Under the pieces are notes generated by a model. It had not been told where the DNA came from, did not search any database, and saw only the letters and a program-made list of their open reading frames with translations. A stretch of 64,000 nucleotides of DNA from Acidobacteriota bacterium (lineage in GTDB: Bacteria; Acidobacteriota; Terriglobia; 20CM-2-55-15): contig JAJEEE010000081.1 of NCBI GenBank assembly GCA_022821145.1, positions 1 through 64,000 on the forward strand. The letters run 5' to 3'. Made by a program: the position numbers and the translations under genes. Shown in pieces: positions 53,222 to 61,809 of the stretch; the first letter of the stretch is position 1, and every line of letters starts with the position of its first letter.

Positions 53222-53954
53222 AGTCGGTGCTCGTGACGAACGGTTCGGACAGGTAGGTCGGATCCTCGACTACGGTCGTCACCACGAACCACACGTCGCC
53301 GTTGGGCTGCGTCGACCGGCTGAAGAACTCGCGGACGACGGCGCCGTCGCTGTAGGGCGCGCCGTTCCGGCGCAGGTAGCCCGCGCGCAGGCCCCGCGTC
53401 ACCACCTCGAGCGCGCGCCCGCCCCTGCCCGACCGCACGGCGCCCAATCCGGCCCGGGGCGTCAGCGCGCCGCGAACGGGGCCTTCCCATTGCGCCGAGG
53501 AGTACCCCTGGTAGGTCGGGACCCAATCCTCGGGCGTCTCGCCGCCGAAGTGGAACAGGCGCGTCTGCTCGCCGGCGTCGGTTTCGAGCCGGAGTGTCCG
53601 GTCGTCGTCCCAGGTGATGCGCACGCGCGTGGGCAGGCGCATGATGCCGCCGGCCCCGTAGGCGCGGCACTCCTCGCCGGCCACCTCGAGCGCGTCGGGG
53701 TCCCAGGCCTCGCCCACGCGCCGGCCTTCGGCGTTGAGCGGAACGCCGGCGAAGTCGCCGCGCGCCGGCGTGACCATCCGCCACCGCCAGTCCTCGGTCA
53801 CCACCGAGACCCAGTCGCCCGTGAAGTCCACGGGCGCGGCTTCCCGCGGAGAGGGCGGCGGTCCGCCGCCGCGTCCGCGTTGGGCCGCCGCCGCGCAGGG
53901 AACCGCCAGGAGGCACACCGAAACCCACAGAACCCGTCGAGACGATCTATTCAC
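53166..53954 (-). CDS. Secreted protein, paralogous to the product of 54858-55766
   Basis: 262 aa from GTG 53954, overlapping the end of the MBL-fold gene by 8 nt. Signal peptide LWVSVCLLAVPCAAAAQ. The mature part shares a pattern with the 54858-55766 product: DFTGDWVSVVTEDWRWRM, GVPLNAEGRRVGEAWDPD, EECRAYGAGGIMRLPTRVRI, YQGYSSAQWEG, LRAGYLRRNGAPYSDGAVVR and TVVEDPTYLSEPFVTSTDF. No catalytic motif is evident. It is probably a small beta-rich exported protein of unknown function, recurrent in Vicinamibacteria-type genomes. Confidence 0.7.
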   Translation of the reverse strand: MNRSSRRVLWVSVCLLAVPCAAAAQRGRGGGPPPSPREAAPVDFTGDWVSVVTEDWRWRMVTPARGDFAGVPLNAEGRRVGEAWDPDALEVAGEECRAYGAGGIMRLPTRVRITWDDDRTLRLETDAGEQTRLFHFGGETPEDWVPTYQGYSSAQWEGPVRGALTPRAGLGAVRSGRGGRALEVVTRGLRAGYLRRNGAPYSDGAVVREFFSRSTQPNGDVWFVVTTVVEDPTYLSEPFVTSTDFKKIPEGEGWNPTPCSAR

Positions 53955-54861
53955 CGCTCAAGCTCCTGTAGACCGCCTCGACGAACATGTCCGTCGTCCA
54001 GTCCTCTCGGTCGCCGTGGTATTCCGCGTGGTAGTCCCGCGCCGGGCGCGCCGCGACAACTTCGCCCAGCGACAGCCCGTCGTCGATCAGGGCCTGGACG
54101 CGGTCCCGGACGATGGTCAGCATGTTGCGGTACTCGACCACCTCGATCTCCTCGGACAGGCGTCCATGCCCGGGCACCACGCGCGTACCGCCTTCCTGCA
54201 TGCGGGCCGGCACGGTCAACCGCAGGATGAAGTTCAACGCGTCGATGTACCCCTCGACGCTGCCGCCGTTCTCGATGTCGATCATCGGAAACCGGTCGGG
54301 CGTGAACACGTCCCCGGTTCCGATGACATCGGACTTCCGGAAGAACACGATGCTGTCCCCGTCCGTGTGCGCCGCGGGCACGTGGTAGAGAATGACCGCT
54401 TCCCCGTTCATGTAGAAGTCGCGCTGCCGGCCGAAGTACGTGTTTTCCGGCCAGACCTCGACCGGCGGCGGCGAATCCATGGCGGCCAGGCGCAGCAGGA
54501 CGTTCTCGTGGGCCATGATCGACGGGATGGCCGGCACGCGTCCGGAGCCCGACTCGATCAGCGCGGCGCTCCCCAAGAGATGGTCCGGATGGAGGTGCGT
54601 GACGACGACGTTGCGGACGGGGCGATCCGTCAGCGTCCGGATGGCGCCGATCAGCGCCGGCGCGTTGTATTCGAACTGGGGGTCCACGGCGACGAAGCCA
54701 TCGTCGCCGATCTGGACCAGCGTGTTGCCTCCGTCGCCGATCAGCATGTAGACGTTGCCCTGCACCGGCAGGATCTGGATGGCGTCGGACGGCTCCTGGG
54801 CGCCGACGACCCCGGCGGCCAGGAGCGAGCCGGCCATTGCGGCCGTGAGCATCCGCCTCAT
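53947..54861 (-). CDS. Exported metallo-beta-lactamase-fold hydrolase
   Basis: 304 aa. Signal peptide ends near GVVGAQ. The zinc site is complete: HLHPDHLLGS, the third His in VPAAHTDGDSIVF, Asp in GTGDVF and the last His in VVPGHGRLS. Such periplasmic MBL proteins (SoxH-like and quinoprotein-relay types) hydrolyse thioesters, lactones or sulfur esters; the substrate cannot be set. ATG 54861 overlaps the TGA of the preceding gene (ATGA), and its own stop overlaps the next start. It is the middle gene of a coupled trio. Confidence 0.85.
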   Translation of the reverse strand: MRRMLTAAMAGSLLAAGVVGAQEPSDAIQILPVQGNVYMLIGDGGNTLVQIGDDGFVAVDPQFEYNAPALIGAIRTLTDRPVRNVVVTHLHPDHLLGSAALIESGSGRVPAIPSIMAHENVLLRLAAMDSPPPVEVWPENTYFGRQRDFYMNGEAVILYHVPAAHTDGDSIVFFRKSDVIGTGDVFTPDRFPMIDIENGGSVEGYIDALNFILRLTVPARMQEGGTRVVPGHGRLSEEIEVVEYRNMLTIVRDRVQALIDDGLSLGEVVAARPARDYHAEYHGDREDWTTDMFVEAVYRSLSGE

Positions 54862-55766
54862 CGGAAGTTGAGCGAGCAGTTGAACAGCCCCTGGCACGCG
54901 CAGTAGTGCTCGCAGATCTCGGGCGGATTATACGGGCCCATTCGGAGCCGGTACTCGGGATAGAGCGTTTCGGCGCCGCCGCGGGTGGCCTCGAACGGGA
55001 GTCCGAACCGTTCGGCGAACTCCCTCAGGTTCGGGTTCTCCCCGGGAAGATAGTGCGGCACCGTGCCCTCCGGCAACGGCACCTCCTCCCGGGTCTCGCA
55101 GCCGAAAACGCCGATCTGCTGTCCTGGATCCAGGAACCAGTTGGTGCTTCGCACCAGGGGCTCGGTCAGGAACACGGGGTCGTCGATCACGGCCACGATC
55201 GTCAGGTAGTCGCCGTGGCGCGTCCAGTGCTCGGTCACCGTCGCCTGGTCGCTGCGCGGAATGCCGTTGCGCTGAAGGTAGTTCGTCTTCAGGTGCGTCG
55301 TCGTCACCGTCAGCATGTTGCCGTTCCACACGCCGGTCGAGAAGCCGGGGAACGTATGAAGAGCGTTCTCCGGGGGGTGCGGCCGGCCGTCCAGGAAGAT
55401 CATGCGCTCGTTGTCGTAGGCCAACATGTGTGACTGGAACGCGACGACGTCCTGCGTGGCGGGATCGATGACGCGGCTGATGCGCAGGTTGCCCAGGCCG
55501 CGGATGCCGTAATCGGAGGCGTGCGGCCGGCACTGGTACTCGCTGACGACCGATATGCGGCCCGCGTCCCAACTGTCGGCCTGCAGCCGCCCCGCCTCGG
55601 ACAGCGGAAACCCCAGGTAGTCCCCCAACTCCGGCCCGGGTCCACGCTCGGGAGCGTCTTCGTGGTAGATCGGCGCCCACTCCCCGGTAAAGTCGATCTG
55701 TGCCCGGGACGGCGCGCCCGTCAGCGCGATGCCGAGGATGAACACTTCAATGAGGGCGTTCCGCAT
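54858..55766 (-). CDS. Secreted protein, paralogous to the product of 53166-53954
   Basis: 302 aa from ATG 55766. Signal peptide (ALIEVFILGIALTGAPSRAQ). The mature region shares with the other paralogue IDFTGEWAPIYHEDAPERGP, GDYLGFPLSEAGRLQADSWD, EYQCRPHASDYGIRGLGNLR, FPGFSTGVWNGNMLTVTTTH, LKTNYLQRNGIPRSDQATVT and AVIDDPVFLTEPLVRSTNW. It is longer at the C-terminus, with a CEHYCACQG Cys cluster near the end. First gene of the trio that ends with 53166-53954. No enzymatic motif recognised. Confidence 0.7.
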   Translation of the reverse strand: MRNALIEVFILGIALTGAPSRAQIDFTGEWAPIYHEDAPERGPGPELGDYLGFPLSEAGRLQADSWDAGRISVVSEYQCRPHASDYGIRGLGNLRISRVIDPATQDVVAFQSHMLAYDNERMIFLDGRPHPPENALHTFPGFSTGVWNGNMLTVTTTHLKTNYLQRNGIPRSDQATVTEHWTRHGDYLTIVAVIDDPVFLTEPLVRSTNWFLDPGQQIGVFGCETREEVPLPEGTVPHYLPGENPNLREFAERFGLPFEATRGGAETLYPEYRLRMGPYNPPEICEHYCACQGLFNCSLNFR

Positions 55767-55844
55767 GCCGGCTCTCCGATCGAGTGGGATTGCCGGGGAT
55801 TATAACCCCAATCGACGCGGCGCGGTCGAGCGCGGACGTCGCGG

Positions 55845-56567
55845 TCAATACGCGTCGAGCGGGACGGCCGGAACGGTCGTGAAGACGCCGCCCTCGTACA
55901 GCATGCCCGTGGCGTGGAAGTCCGATCCGCTGATCTCCAGGGATCCCGTGAAACCGTTCGGCGCGCTCAACAACTCGTCGATGAAGCGAGAGATGAATCC
56001 GCCGGGAGGCAGGTCCAGGATCCGGATGTCGCGGATCCAGCCCGAGCTGTCGAACAGCGTCAGGCGGTAACGCCGCCAGCTCCAGGACGAGGCGTTGACG
56101 ACGGCGATCGCCGTCCTGCGGCCTTCCGACCGATCGACGAACTGCCGAATCCGGCCCGTCGCCGGGGAGGGGGGCGCCAGGGCCATCCCGAGCGCCGACC
56201 CGTCTCCGCCGCCGCGCCGGTACGTGGCCTGCGCGGCCACGCGGCCGGTGCACTCCAGGATCGCGTAACCGTTACGAAATTCGCGGACGCCTCGTGTGCG
56301 GACGCTGTGGGCGCCGTGGCCGTAGACCCAGAAGGACGGCTCCAAGAGCCGGCCGCGGCCCAACCCGTCCAACCAGACGGTGCAATGGGTCCACCCTTCG
56401 GACAGGCCCGTGACGTCGAACGACGTGGAGTAACCCGTGCCGTCGTCGAAGACGCCGTCCACGACGAGCGGGAACACGTGCCGGCTTCCGGAATGGCCGT
56501 CGGCCCGAACGAGCGCGCTTCCTTGAACCGCGAGCGCGAGAAACACGAATTTGAGAATGCGCCTCAC
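55845..56567 (-). CDS. Secreted hypothetical protein
   Basis: 240 aa from ATG 56567 with signal peptide ILKFVFLALAVQGSALVRA. The mature protein is beta-rich and aromatic-rich (HVFPLVVDGVFDDGTGYSTS, HCTVWLDGLGRGRLLEP, SWSWRRYRLTLFDSSG, NGFTGSLEISGSDFHATGML). No family is recognised; the last segment resembles adhesin-like or carbohydrate-binding sandwich folds, but this is not firm. It stands alone, between the GDSL hydrolase and the secreted-MBL trio on the same strand. Confidence 0.6.
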   Translation of the reverse strand: MRRILKFVFLALAVQGSALVRADGHSGSRHVFPLVVDGVFDDGTGYSTSFDVTGLSEGWTHCTVWLDGLGRGRLLEPSFWVYGHGAHSVRTRGVREFRNGYAILECTGRVAAQATYRRGGGDGSALGMALAPPSPATGRIRQFVDRSEGRRTAIAVVNASSWSWRRYRLTLFDSSGWIRDIRILDLPPGGFISRFIDELLSAPNGFTGSLEISGSDFHATGMLYEGGVFTTVPAVPLDAY

Positions 56568-56668
56568 CGTCGTCGGTCCCCATTCTGGTATGCGGCATGG
56601 ACCCCGGCGAGTTGCAACGTTGCCGCGGCGTGAGGCGGCGCGGCCCGTTCAAGCGCCCGCGGACGCCG

Positions 56669-57895
56669 TCAGCGGAAGATCGCGAGGTCGATGGCCTCGG
56701 CCATCGCCCGGTAACCGGCGTCGTTGGGATGCAGGTTGTCGCCGTTGTGGTAGTCGGGCCGTATGCGCGATGGATTGTCGGGATCCCGGACCACGGCGTC
56801 GAAATCCACGACCGCGTCGAAGTCCCCGCTCGTCCGGATATATTCGTTGACGGCCTGGCGCATGACCTCGCCGCTCTCGCTGAAATAGCCCGCGCCCTCG
56901 TAGGGCGTCAGCGTACAGCCGATGACCTGGATGCCGCGCGCCCGCGCCCGGGCCGTCATCTGCCGGAGCGCGCCGATCAGCGTCCCGGCCGACACATCGG
57001 GCGCCGGTCCGCGCGCGGTGGAGCCGATGTCGTTGATGCCCTCCATGATCATCACCCACTCCACACCCGGGCGGCTCAACACGTCGCGGTCGAACCGCGC
57101 CAACGCGCTGACGCCCGCGCCGTCGGCCAGCAGCCGGTTGCCGGAGATGCCCAGGTTGATGATGCCGCGGTCGGCGGGAAGGCGCTCGGCCAGGACGCTC
57201 GGCCAGCTTCCGTTGGCGCCGGGAGTGGACGTCGCGCCGTCGGTGATGGAATCGCCCAGGGCCGCGATTACGCCGGCGCGGGCGGGCGCCAGGACGTCCA
57301 GGGCCGACAACCAGTACCACGAGGTCATCGTGGCGCCGCCGTCGATCTCCGGCGCGGCGGTGTGGTCGCCGGGCCCGGACACGTACGCCGTTCGGAGCCC
57401 CATCGCGTGCACGGTCGGCGAGCCGGTGTTATCGGGCAGGTACAGGCTGACGGCGACATCCGCCAGCGCGGGCACTTCCAGGTCCACGGGATCGCTGACC
57501 ATGGGCGCGCCGGGCGGAATCGTCACCGACGTCATGCCGCCGAACGACAACTCCCGGTCCGTATCCGCGACGATCCTGGAATCCGCGTCGTGAAGGGCGA
57601 TGCGGGCGGCGCCGACCCGGAGCGGCGCCGCGCCGTGGGCGTTCGACAGCCACACGCGCGCCTGGCGGCCGCCGATGCTGCTGCGGACCATCATCCGCAC
57701 GGTCTGGTTCTCGAGCGAGCCGTCGCCGTCGGCCTGCCCGCGCCCGCCGCGTCCGAACACGCGCCGTTCCTGCTGGGCGGATGCCCAGGTGGACACCCAG
57801 CGCGGGTCATCTTGTTGCGCCGGCGCCGGGGGCGCGGCCCCGAACGCCACGCACGCGGCCAGCACCCATGAACGGGACAGGTTGCGGATTGTCAT
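56669..57895 (-). CDS. Exported SGNH/GDSL hydrolase
   Basis: 408 aa with signal peptide SWVLAACVAFGAAPPAPAQ. An N-terminal beta-rich domain (about 30-200) precedes the SGNH domain with block I IAALGDSITDG (Ser nucleophile), block II Gly in NLGISGNRL, block III EGINDIG (Asn) and block V DNLHPNDAGY (Asp/His). Such enzymes deacylate sugars, lipids or esters in the periplasm or outside. ATG 57895 follows GAGAGGAG and lies 12 nt after the oxidoreductase gene, so the two form an operon. Confidence 0.88.
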   Translation of the reverse strand: MTIRNLSRSWVLAACVAFGAAPPAPAQQDDPRWVSTWASAQQERRVFGRGGRGQADGDGSLENQTVRMMVRSSIGGRQARVWLSNAHGAAPLRVGAARIALHDADSRIVADTDRELSFGGMTSVTIPPGAPMVSDPVDLEVPALADVAVSLYLPDNTGSPTVHAMGLRTAYVSGPGDHTAAPEIDGGATMTSWYWLSALDVLAPARAGVIAALGDSITDGATSTPGANGSWPSVLAERLPADRGIINLGISGNRLLADGAGVSALARFDRDVLSRPGVEWVMIMEGINDIGSTARGPAPDVSAGTLIGALRQMTARARARGIQVIGCTLTPYEGAGYFSESGEVMRQAVNEYIRTSGDFDAVVDFDAVVRDPDNPSRIRPDYHNGDNLHPNDAGYRAMAEAIDLAIFR

Positions 57896-57907
57896 ATGCG
57901 ACTCCTC

Positions 57908-59059
57908 TCAGCGGCCGGCCGTGGAGACCCAGGCCCGCGTCCGGTGACTTTCCAGCGCCGCTTCGATCAGATCCATCTGCCGCAGCCCGTCGGCGAACCG
58001 CGGATACTCCGGCTCGGCGTCCGGATCCGCGATCGAACGATAGAAACGGCGGAACACCTGCTTGAACGTGTCATTGTAGCCTTCGACGTGTCCGCCGGGC
58101 AGCTCCGCCCAGGGCCGGGCGTTCGCGTTCATCAACGAGGGATCCTTCACCAGGACTTCGTTGTTGGCATCGCGCCGCCCGATCCACAATTGGTCCGGCC
58201 GCTCCTGGTTCCACGCGACGGATCCCCTCGTCCCGTAGATCTCGATGGAGAGCCGGTTCTTGCAGCCGGCCGAAACCTGGCTGACCGTGAAGCTGCCGCG
58301 CGCGTCCGAACCCATACGGAACATGACGGCGCCGAAGTCCTCGGTGCCGATCTCCACCTCGGTGTAGTCCCCGGGCGCGAGCGTCTTTCCGGCGAACGTC
58401 TCGATGGAGCCCTTCGGCCGCTTGCGTTTCCGGTGGAACGTCTGAAGATCGGCCGCCAGCTCGGTGATGCGCAAACCGGTGACGTGCTCGGCCATGTCGC
58501 ACCAGTGCGATCCGATGTCGGCCAGGGCGCGCGAGGGCCCGTTCTCTTCGGGATCGATCCTCCAGTTCCAGTCCGTATCGTAGAGGAGCCAGTCCTGGGA
58601 GTACGCGCCCTGCGCGACGAGGATCTCGCCCAGCTCGCCGGCTTCGCGCATGGCCCGCATCTGCTGCACCATCGGGTAGTAGCGCAGGTTGTGGCAGGTG
58701 CAGTTCCGAAGTCCGCGCTCCTCGGCCGCGCGGACCAGCGCCGCGGCCTCGGCGGCCGAGACGGCCAGCGGTTTCTCGCACAGGACATGCTTGCCCGCAC
58801 CGATCGCGGCCTGGGCCATCGGGGCATGGCGCGCGTTCGGGGTGCAGATGTGTACGGCGTCCAGAGACGGGTCGGCCAGCACGGCGGCCAGGTCGGTCTC
58901 GGCGCGCGGAACGCCGAAGGCGGACGCCAGGGCTTCGGCGGCCTCGCGCCGGCGCGCGCACACCGCGGCGACGTCGACCGTGCCCAGGCGCCGGACCCCT
59001 TCCAGGTGCACGCGCCCCATGAAACCCGATCCCACGATTGCGGTCTTCAGGCGAGCCAT
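57908..59059 (-). CDS. Gfo/Idh/MocA-family NAD(P)-dependent oxidoreductase
   Basis: 383 aa, no signal peptide. Rossmann fold from residue 7 (AIVGSGFMGRVHLEGVRRLG), followed by the HICTPNARHAPMAQ segment and the family lysine in CEKPLAV. The C-terminal domain has NWRIDPEENGPSRALADIGS and HWCDM with a conserved His. Members act on sugars, inositol or their derivatives. ATG 59059 follows GGAGGG. The adjacent secreted esterase suggests degradation of acylated sugars. Confidence 0.88.
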   Translation of the reverse strand: MARLKTAIVGSGFMGRVHLEGVRRLGTVDVAAVCARRREAAEALASAFGVPRAETDLAAVLADPSLDAVHICTPNARHAPMAQAAIGAGKHVLCEKPLAVSAAEAAALVRAAEERGLRNCTCHNLRYYPMVQQMRAMREAGELGEILVAQGAYSQDWLLYDTDWNWRIDPEENGPSRALADIGSHWCDMAEHVTGLRITELAADLQTFHRKRKRPKGSIETFAGKTLAPGDYTEVEIGTEDFGAVMFRMGSDARGSFTVSQVSAGCKNRLSIEIYGTRGSVAWNQERPDQLWIGRRDANNEVLVKDPSLMNANARPWAELPGGHVEGYNDTFKQVFRRFYRSIADPDAEPEYPRFADGLRQMDLIEAALESHRTRAWVSTAGR

Positions 59060-59165
59060 TCCAAGAACCCTCCGGAAAGCGCGCCAAGGCTACCAACTTT
59101 CGATTCCCGAGGGCAAGGCGCGACGCGCGGGGCCGTCGGCCGCACACTGCGGCGTCGCATACTGC

Positions 59166-59194
59166 TTGACAATTCCACGCGGCGGGTAGATAAA
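59166..59194 (+). promoter_or_regulatory. Candidate sigma-70 promoter on the plus strand with no known gene downstream
   Basis: TTGACA (59166-59171) is followed by a 17-base spacer and GATAAA (59189-59194), a good match to the consensus. It lies in the intergenic region upstream of the oxidoreductase gene but points the other way, toward the 3' end of the HpaI-type aldolase gene at 59312. Any product would be a small RNA or antisense RNA. Confidence 0.4.
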
Positions 59195-59311
59195 AGGCGC
59201 CGTGGGGAGCGGCGCACACAAGATTCGATCCGTATCCTCCACCGGACACTGATCATCACGCGCCGCTCACCCACGCCAAACCCTCGTCGGCGCGCGGCGC
59301 CCGTATCCGCT

Positions 59312-60175
59312 CTACTCGTTCTCCTCGCCCTCGATGGGCGCCACGCCCCGCGGCAAGCCCGCTTCGGGCGCGCCGCCGAGGGACTCTCGGGCGCCGAGCC
59401 GGATCAGCCCGGCCGAGGACGGTCCCTGGAAGAAGGAATACCCCTCGCGCGTGTCCCTCCACGCCGACGGCCCGCCGAGGTGCTTGCCGGCGGCCAGCGT
59501 GGCGTCGCGGATGCGCGAGACCAGGGCCTCGTAGTCCGCGTCGCCCTGGCGCAACCCGGTGAAGCTCCCCAGATCGGAGCTGGCGGCGAACACCACGTCG
59601 ACATGCTCGAGGTTGGCGATCTCCTCGACGATCTCCACACCCATCGGGTTCTCGATCATCGCCACGATCATGATGTTGTCGTTGGCCGCCTGCCGGTACC
59701 CGCGTCCCCAGATCGCTCCGTACTGTCCCCCGCCCTGGCTGCGCCGGCCCAGTGGCGGATACTTGGCGAAGGTGATCGCGTTCTCGACCTTCTCGACCCG
59801 GTCGACCATGGGGACGATGATCCCCAGCGCGCCGATGTCGGTCGCTTTCTGAATGTCGCCCTCGGTGGCGTCGGGAACACGTATGAACGGAACCGCTGGA
59901 CCGGGGCACGCGCGGATCATCTGCGCCGCCTCGGCGTAGGTCAGCGGGCTGTGCTGCATCTCGATCCAGATGAAGTCGAACCCGGCCCCGGCCATCGCGC
60001 AGTAGATGCTCACGTCGGCCGTGGCGACAGTCCCGCCGACGACCGGCTGCCCGCTGGCCAGCTTCGTCTTCACCGTGTTGAACGCGTCGGCCGCCGGACC
60101 TCCGCGCTGCGGCGCGGCCGAGGCGGCGGACACCGCCGCCATCGCGACGAACGCCATCGTGCTTGCTCGACTCAT
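59312..60175 (-). CDS. HpcH/HpaI-family aldolase-like protein with a signal peptide
   Basis: 287 aa. N-terminal signal MAFVAMAAVSAASAAPQRGG is unusual for this family, whose members cleave 2-keto-4-hydroxy acids in the cytosol. The TIM barrel carries the expected residues: DFIWIEMQHSPLTYAEAA, VPFIRVPDATEGD (Arg), IMIVAMIENPMGVE (Glu), VVFAASSDLGSFTG (Asp) and GLIRLGARESLGGA. Metal-binding Glu and Asp therefore look intact. The catalytic role may be in the periplasm or the signal may be a misread start; no internal Met gives a complete barrel. Confidence 0.8.
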   Translation of the reverse strand: MSRASTMAFVAMAAVSAASAAPQRGGPAADAFNTVKTKLASGQPVVGGTVATADVSIYCAMAGAGFDFIWIEMQHSPLTYAEAAQMIRACPGPAVPFIRVPDATEGDIQKATDIGALGIIVPMVDRVEKVENAITFAKYPPLGRRSQGGGQYGAIWGRGYRQAANDNIMIVAMIENPMGVEIVEEIANLEHVDVVFAASSDLGSFTGLRQGDADYEALVSRIRDATLAAGKHLGGPSAWRDTREGYSFFQGPSSAGLIRLGARESLGGAPEAGLPRGVAPIEGEENE

Positions 60176-60215
60176 GGCTGTATGCCCCTTGGAAGTGCGT
60201 TGTCGCGGCATCATA

Positions 60216-61649
60216 TCAGACCTCCCCCATGGCCTCCTCGCCGAACTGCGCGACGGCGTCGAGCGTCCGGCGCACGTCCTCCCACGTCGTCGTGTGGTTG
60301 ACGATGCAGATCCGCAGCGCGAACACGCCATTCAGCGAGATGGAGGACAGGAACGCCAACTCGTCCCAGAACACCCGCGCCAGGACCTTGCGATTGATCC
60401 GCTCCAGCCGTTCCGGGTCGCAGTTCCCCTCGGCGGGATGGACCCGGAAGCACAGGATGCCGAGCGACACCGGCGCCATCACTTCCAGGATGGGACTGTC
60501 TTCGACGTAGCTTTCGGCGCGCCGCGCGAAGTCCAACCCGTTCTGCACCGCCGCCCGGAACGCGGCCATTCCGAACGTCTGGACCGATACCCAGATCTTC
60601 AGCGCGCGCGCCGCCCGGCTCAACTGCTGCCCGCGGTCGGAAAAGTTGGGATGGTTCGCGCCCCAGATCGTGTCCTGCAACACATCGTGCCCGATAGCGA
60701 ACGCTTTCTCAAGCCGCGCGATGTCCTTGACCATCAGGGCGCCCGCCTCGTAGGGCTGAAAGAACCACTTGTGCGCGTCGAGCCCGATGGAGTCCGCGCG
60801 CTCCATGTCCCGGAGCCGGGCGCGGCCATCGTCGGTCACCACGGCGAATCCCCCGTAGGCGGCGTCGACGTGCAGCCAGACGCCCTCGTTCCCGCAGAAA
60901 TCCGCCATGGCCCCCAATGGGTCGATGGCGCCCGTGCCGGCCGTGCCCGCGTTGGCGCAAACCGAAATCGGCCGGAGCCCCATGTCGCGATCCGCGGCCA
61001 TCCGGCCGGCCAGCGCGTCCATGTCCAGGCGGAACCGGTCGTCGGTGGGGATCAGGCGAATGTGCTCACGGCCGACGCCCGCGATCCACGCCGCCCGTTT
61101 CAAGGCGCTGTGGCTCTGGTCGCTCATGTACACGGAAGGGCGTTCCGGATTTCCGGCGGCTTCTCGCGCCGCCACCATGGCTTCCACGCTCGCCGCCGAG
61201 CCGCCGGTCGTCAACAACCCCCCGGCGCCGTCCGGGTAGCCGATCCAGCGCCGCATCCAGTCCACGACCACCAGTTCCAGTTGGCTGGCGCCGCTCGCCA
61301 CCAGCCAGGTGCATGCGTTGACGTTGAAACCGGCGGCCAGGAAGTCGGCCAATACGCCGGGCCACGTGGGAGACGATGGAACGAACCCGAAGAAGCGGGG
61401 ATGGTCGAGCCGGGCCGCGTAGGGCAGCACGTCTCGCGCGACCTGCTCGAGCACCTCCTCCGCGGGCCGGCTCGTCTCGGGCGGCGCCTCGAGCAATCGC
61501 TTTTCCAGCACCTGCCGGAACTCGCCGTCCCACGCCTTTCCCGTCCCCAGGCGGCTGATGCGTTCCACGAGGATCTCGGTCGCCCGGCGGCCCAACCGGA
61601 GCATCGCCTCCGGGGTCATCTCCAAGCCGCCCACTGGTTCTGTGCTCAT
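60216..61649 (-). CDS. PLP-dependent aromatic-amino-acid-decarboxylase-family enzyme
   Basis: 477 aa from ATG 61649; a GTG three codons upstream is an alternative. Group II decarboxylase features: the HPRFFGFVPSSPTWPGVLA segment, TTGGSAASVEAMVAA, the PLP-Asp region WLHVDAAYGGF and the Schiff-base lysine in SIGLDAHKWFFQPYEAG. These enzymes decarboxylate L-DOPA, tryptophan, phenylalanine or tyrosine, or act as aldehyde synthases; the substrate cannot be fixed. It is divergent from the DNA glycosylase gene over about 160 bp. Confidence 0.88.
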   Translation of the reverse strand: MSTEPVGGLEMTPEAMLRLGRRATEILVERISRLGTGKAWDGEFRQVLEKRLLEAPPETSRPAEEVLEQVARDVLPYAARLDHPRFFGFVPSSPTWPGVLADFLAAGFNVNACTWLVASGASQLELVVVDWMRRWIGYPDGAGGLLTTGGSAASVEAMVAAREAAGNPERPSVYMSDQSHSALKRAAWIAGVGREHIRLIPTDDRFRLDMDALAGRMAADRDMGLRPISVCANAGTAGTGAIDPLGAMADFCGNEGVWLHVDAAYGGFAVVTDDGRARLRDMERADSIGLDAHKWFFQPYEAGALMVKDIARLEKAFAIGHDVLQDTIWGANHPNFSDRGQQLSRAARALKIWVSVQTFGMAAFRAAVQNGLDFARRAESYVEDSPILEVMAPVSLGILCFRVHPAEGNCDPERLERINRKVLARVFWDELAFLSSISLNGVFALRICIVNHTTTWEDVRRTLDAVAQFGEEAMGEV

Positions 61650-61809
61650 GGAAGACACGCCGTGTGCCGCCCCGCGGCCGCGGTCGCGGACTCGATCGGG
61701 CTGCGCGTGATGGGCGCATCATACCACTGAGGTTCGACGGCCGGTTACGGCGTTCGAAGAAACCGATCCACTATAATCGGGCGCTGCCGCCGAAAAGGGG
61801 AGGGGCTGG

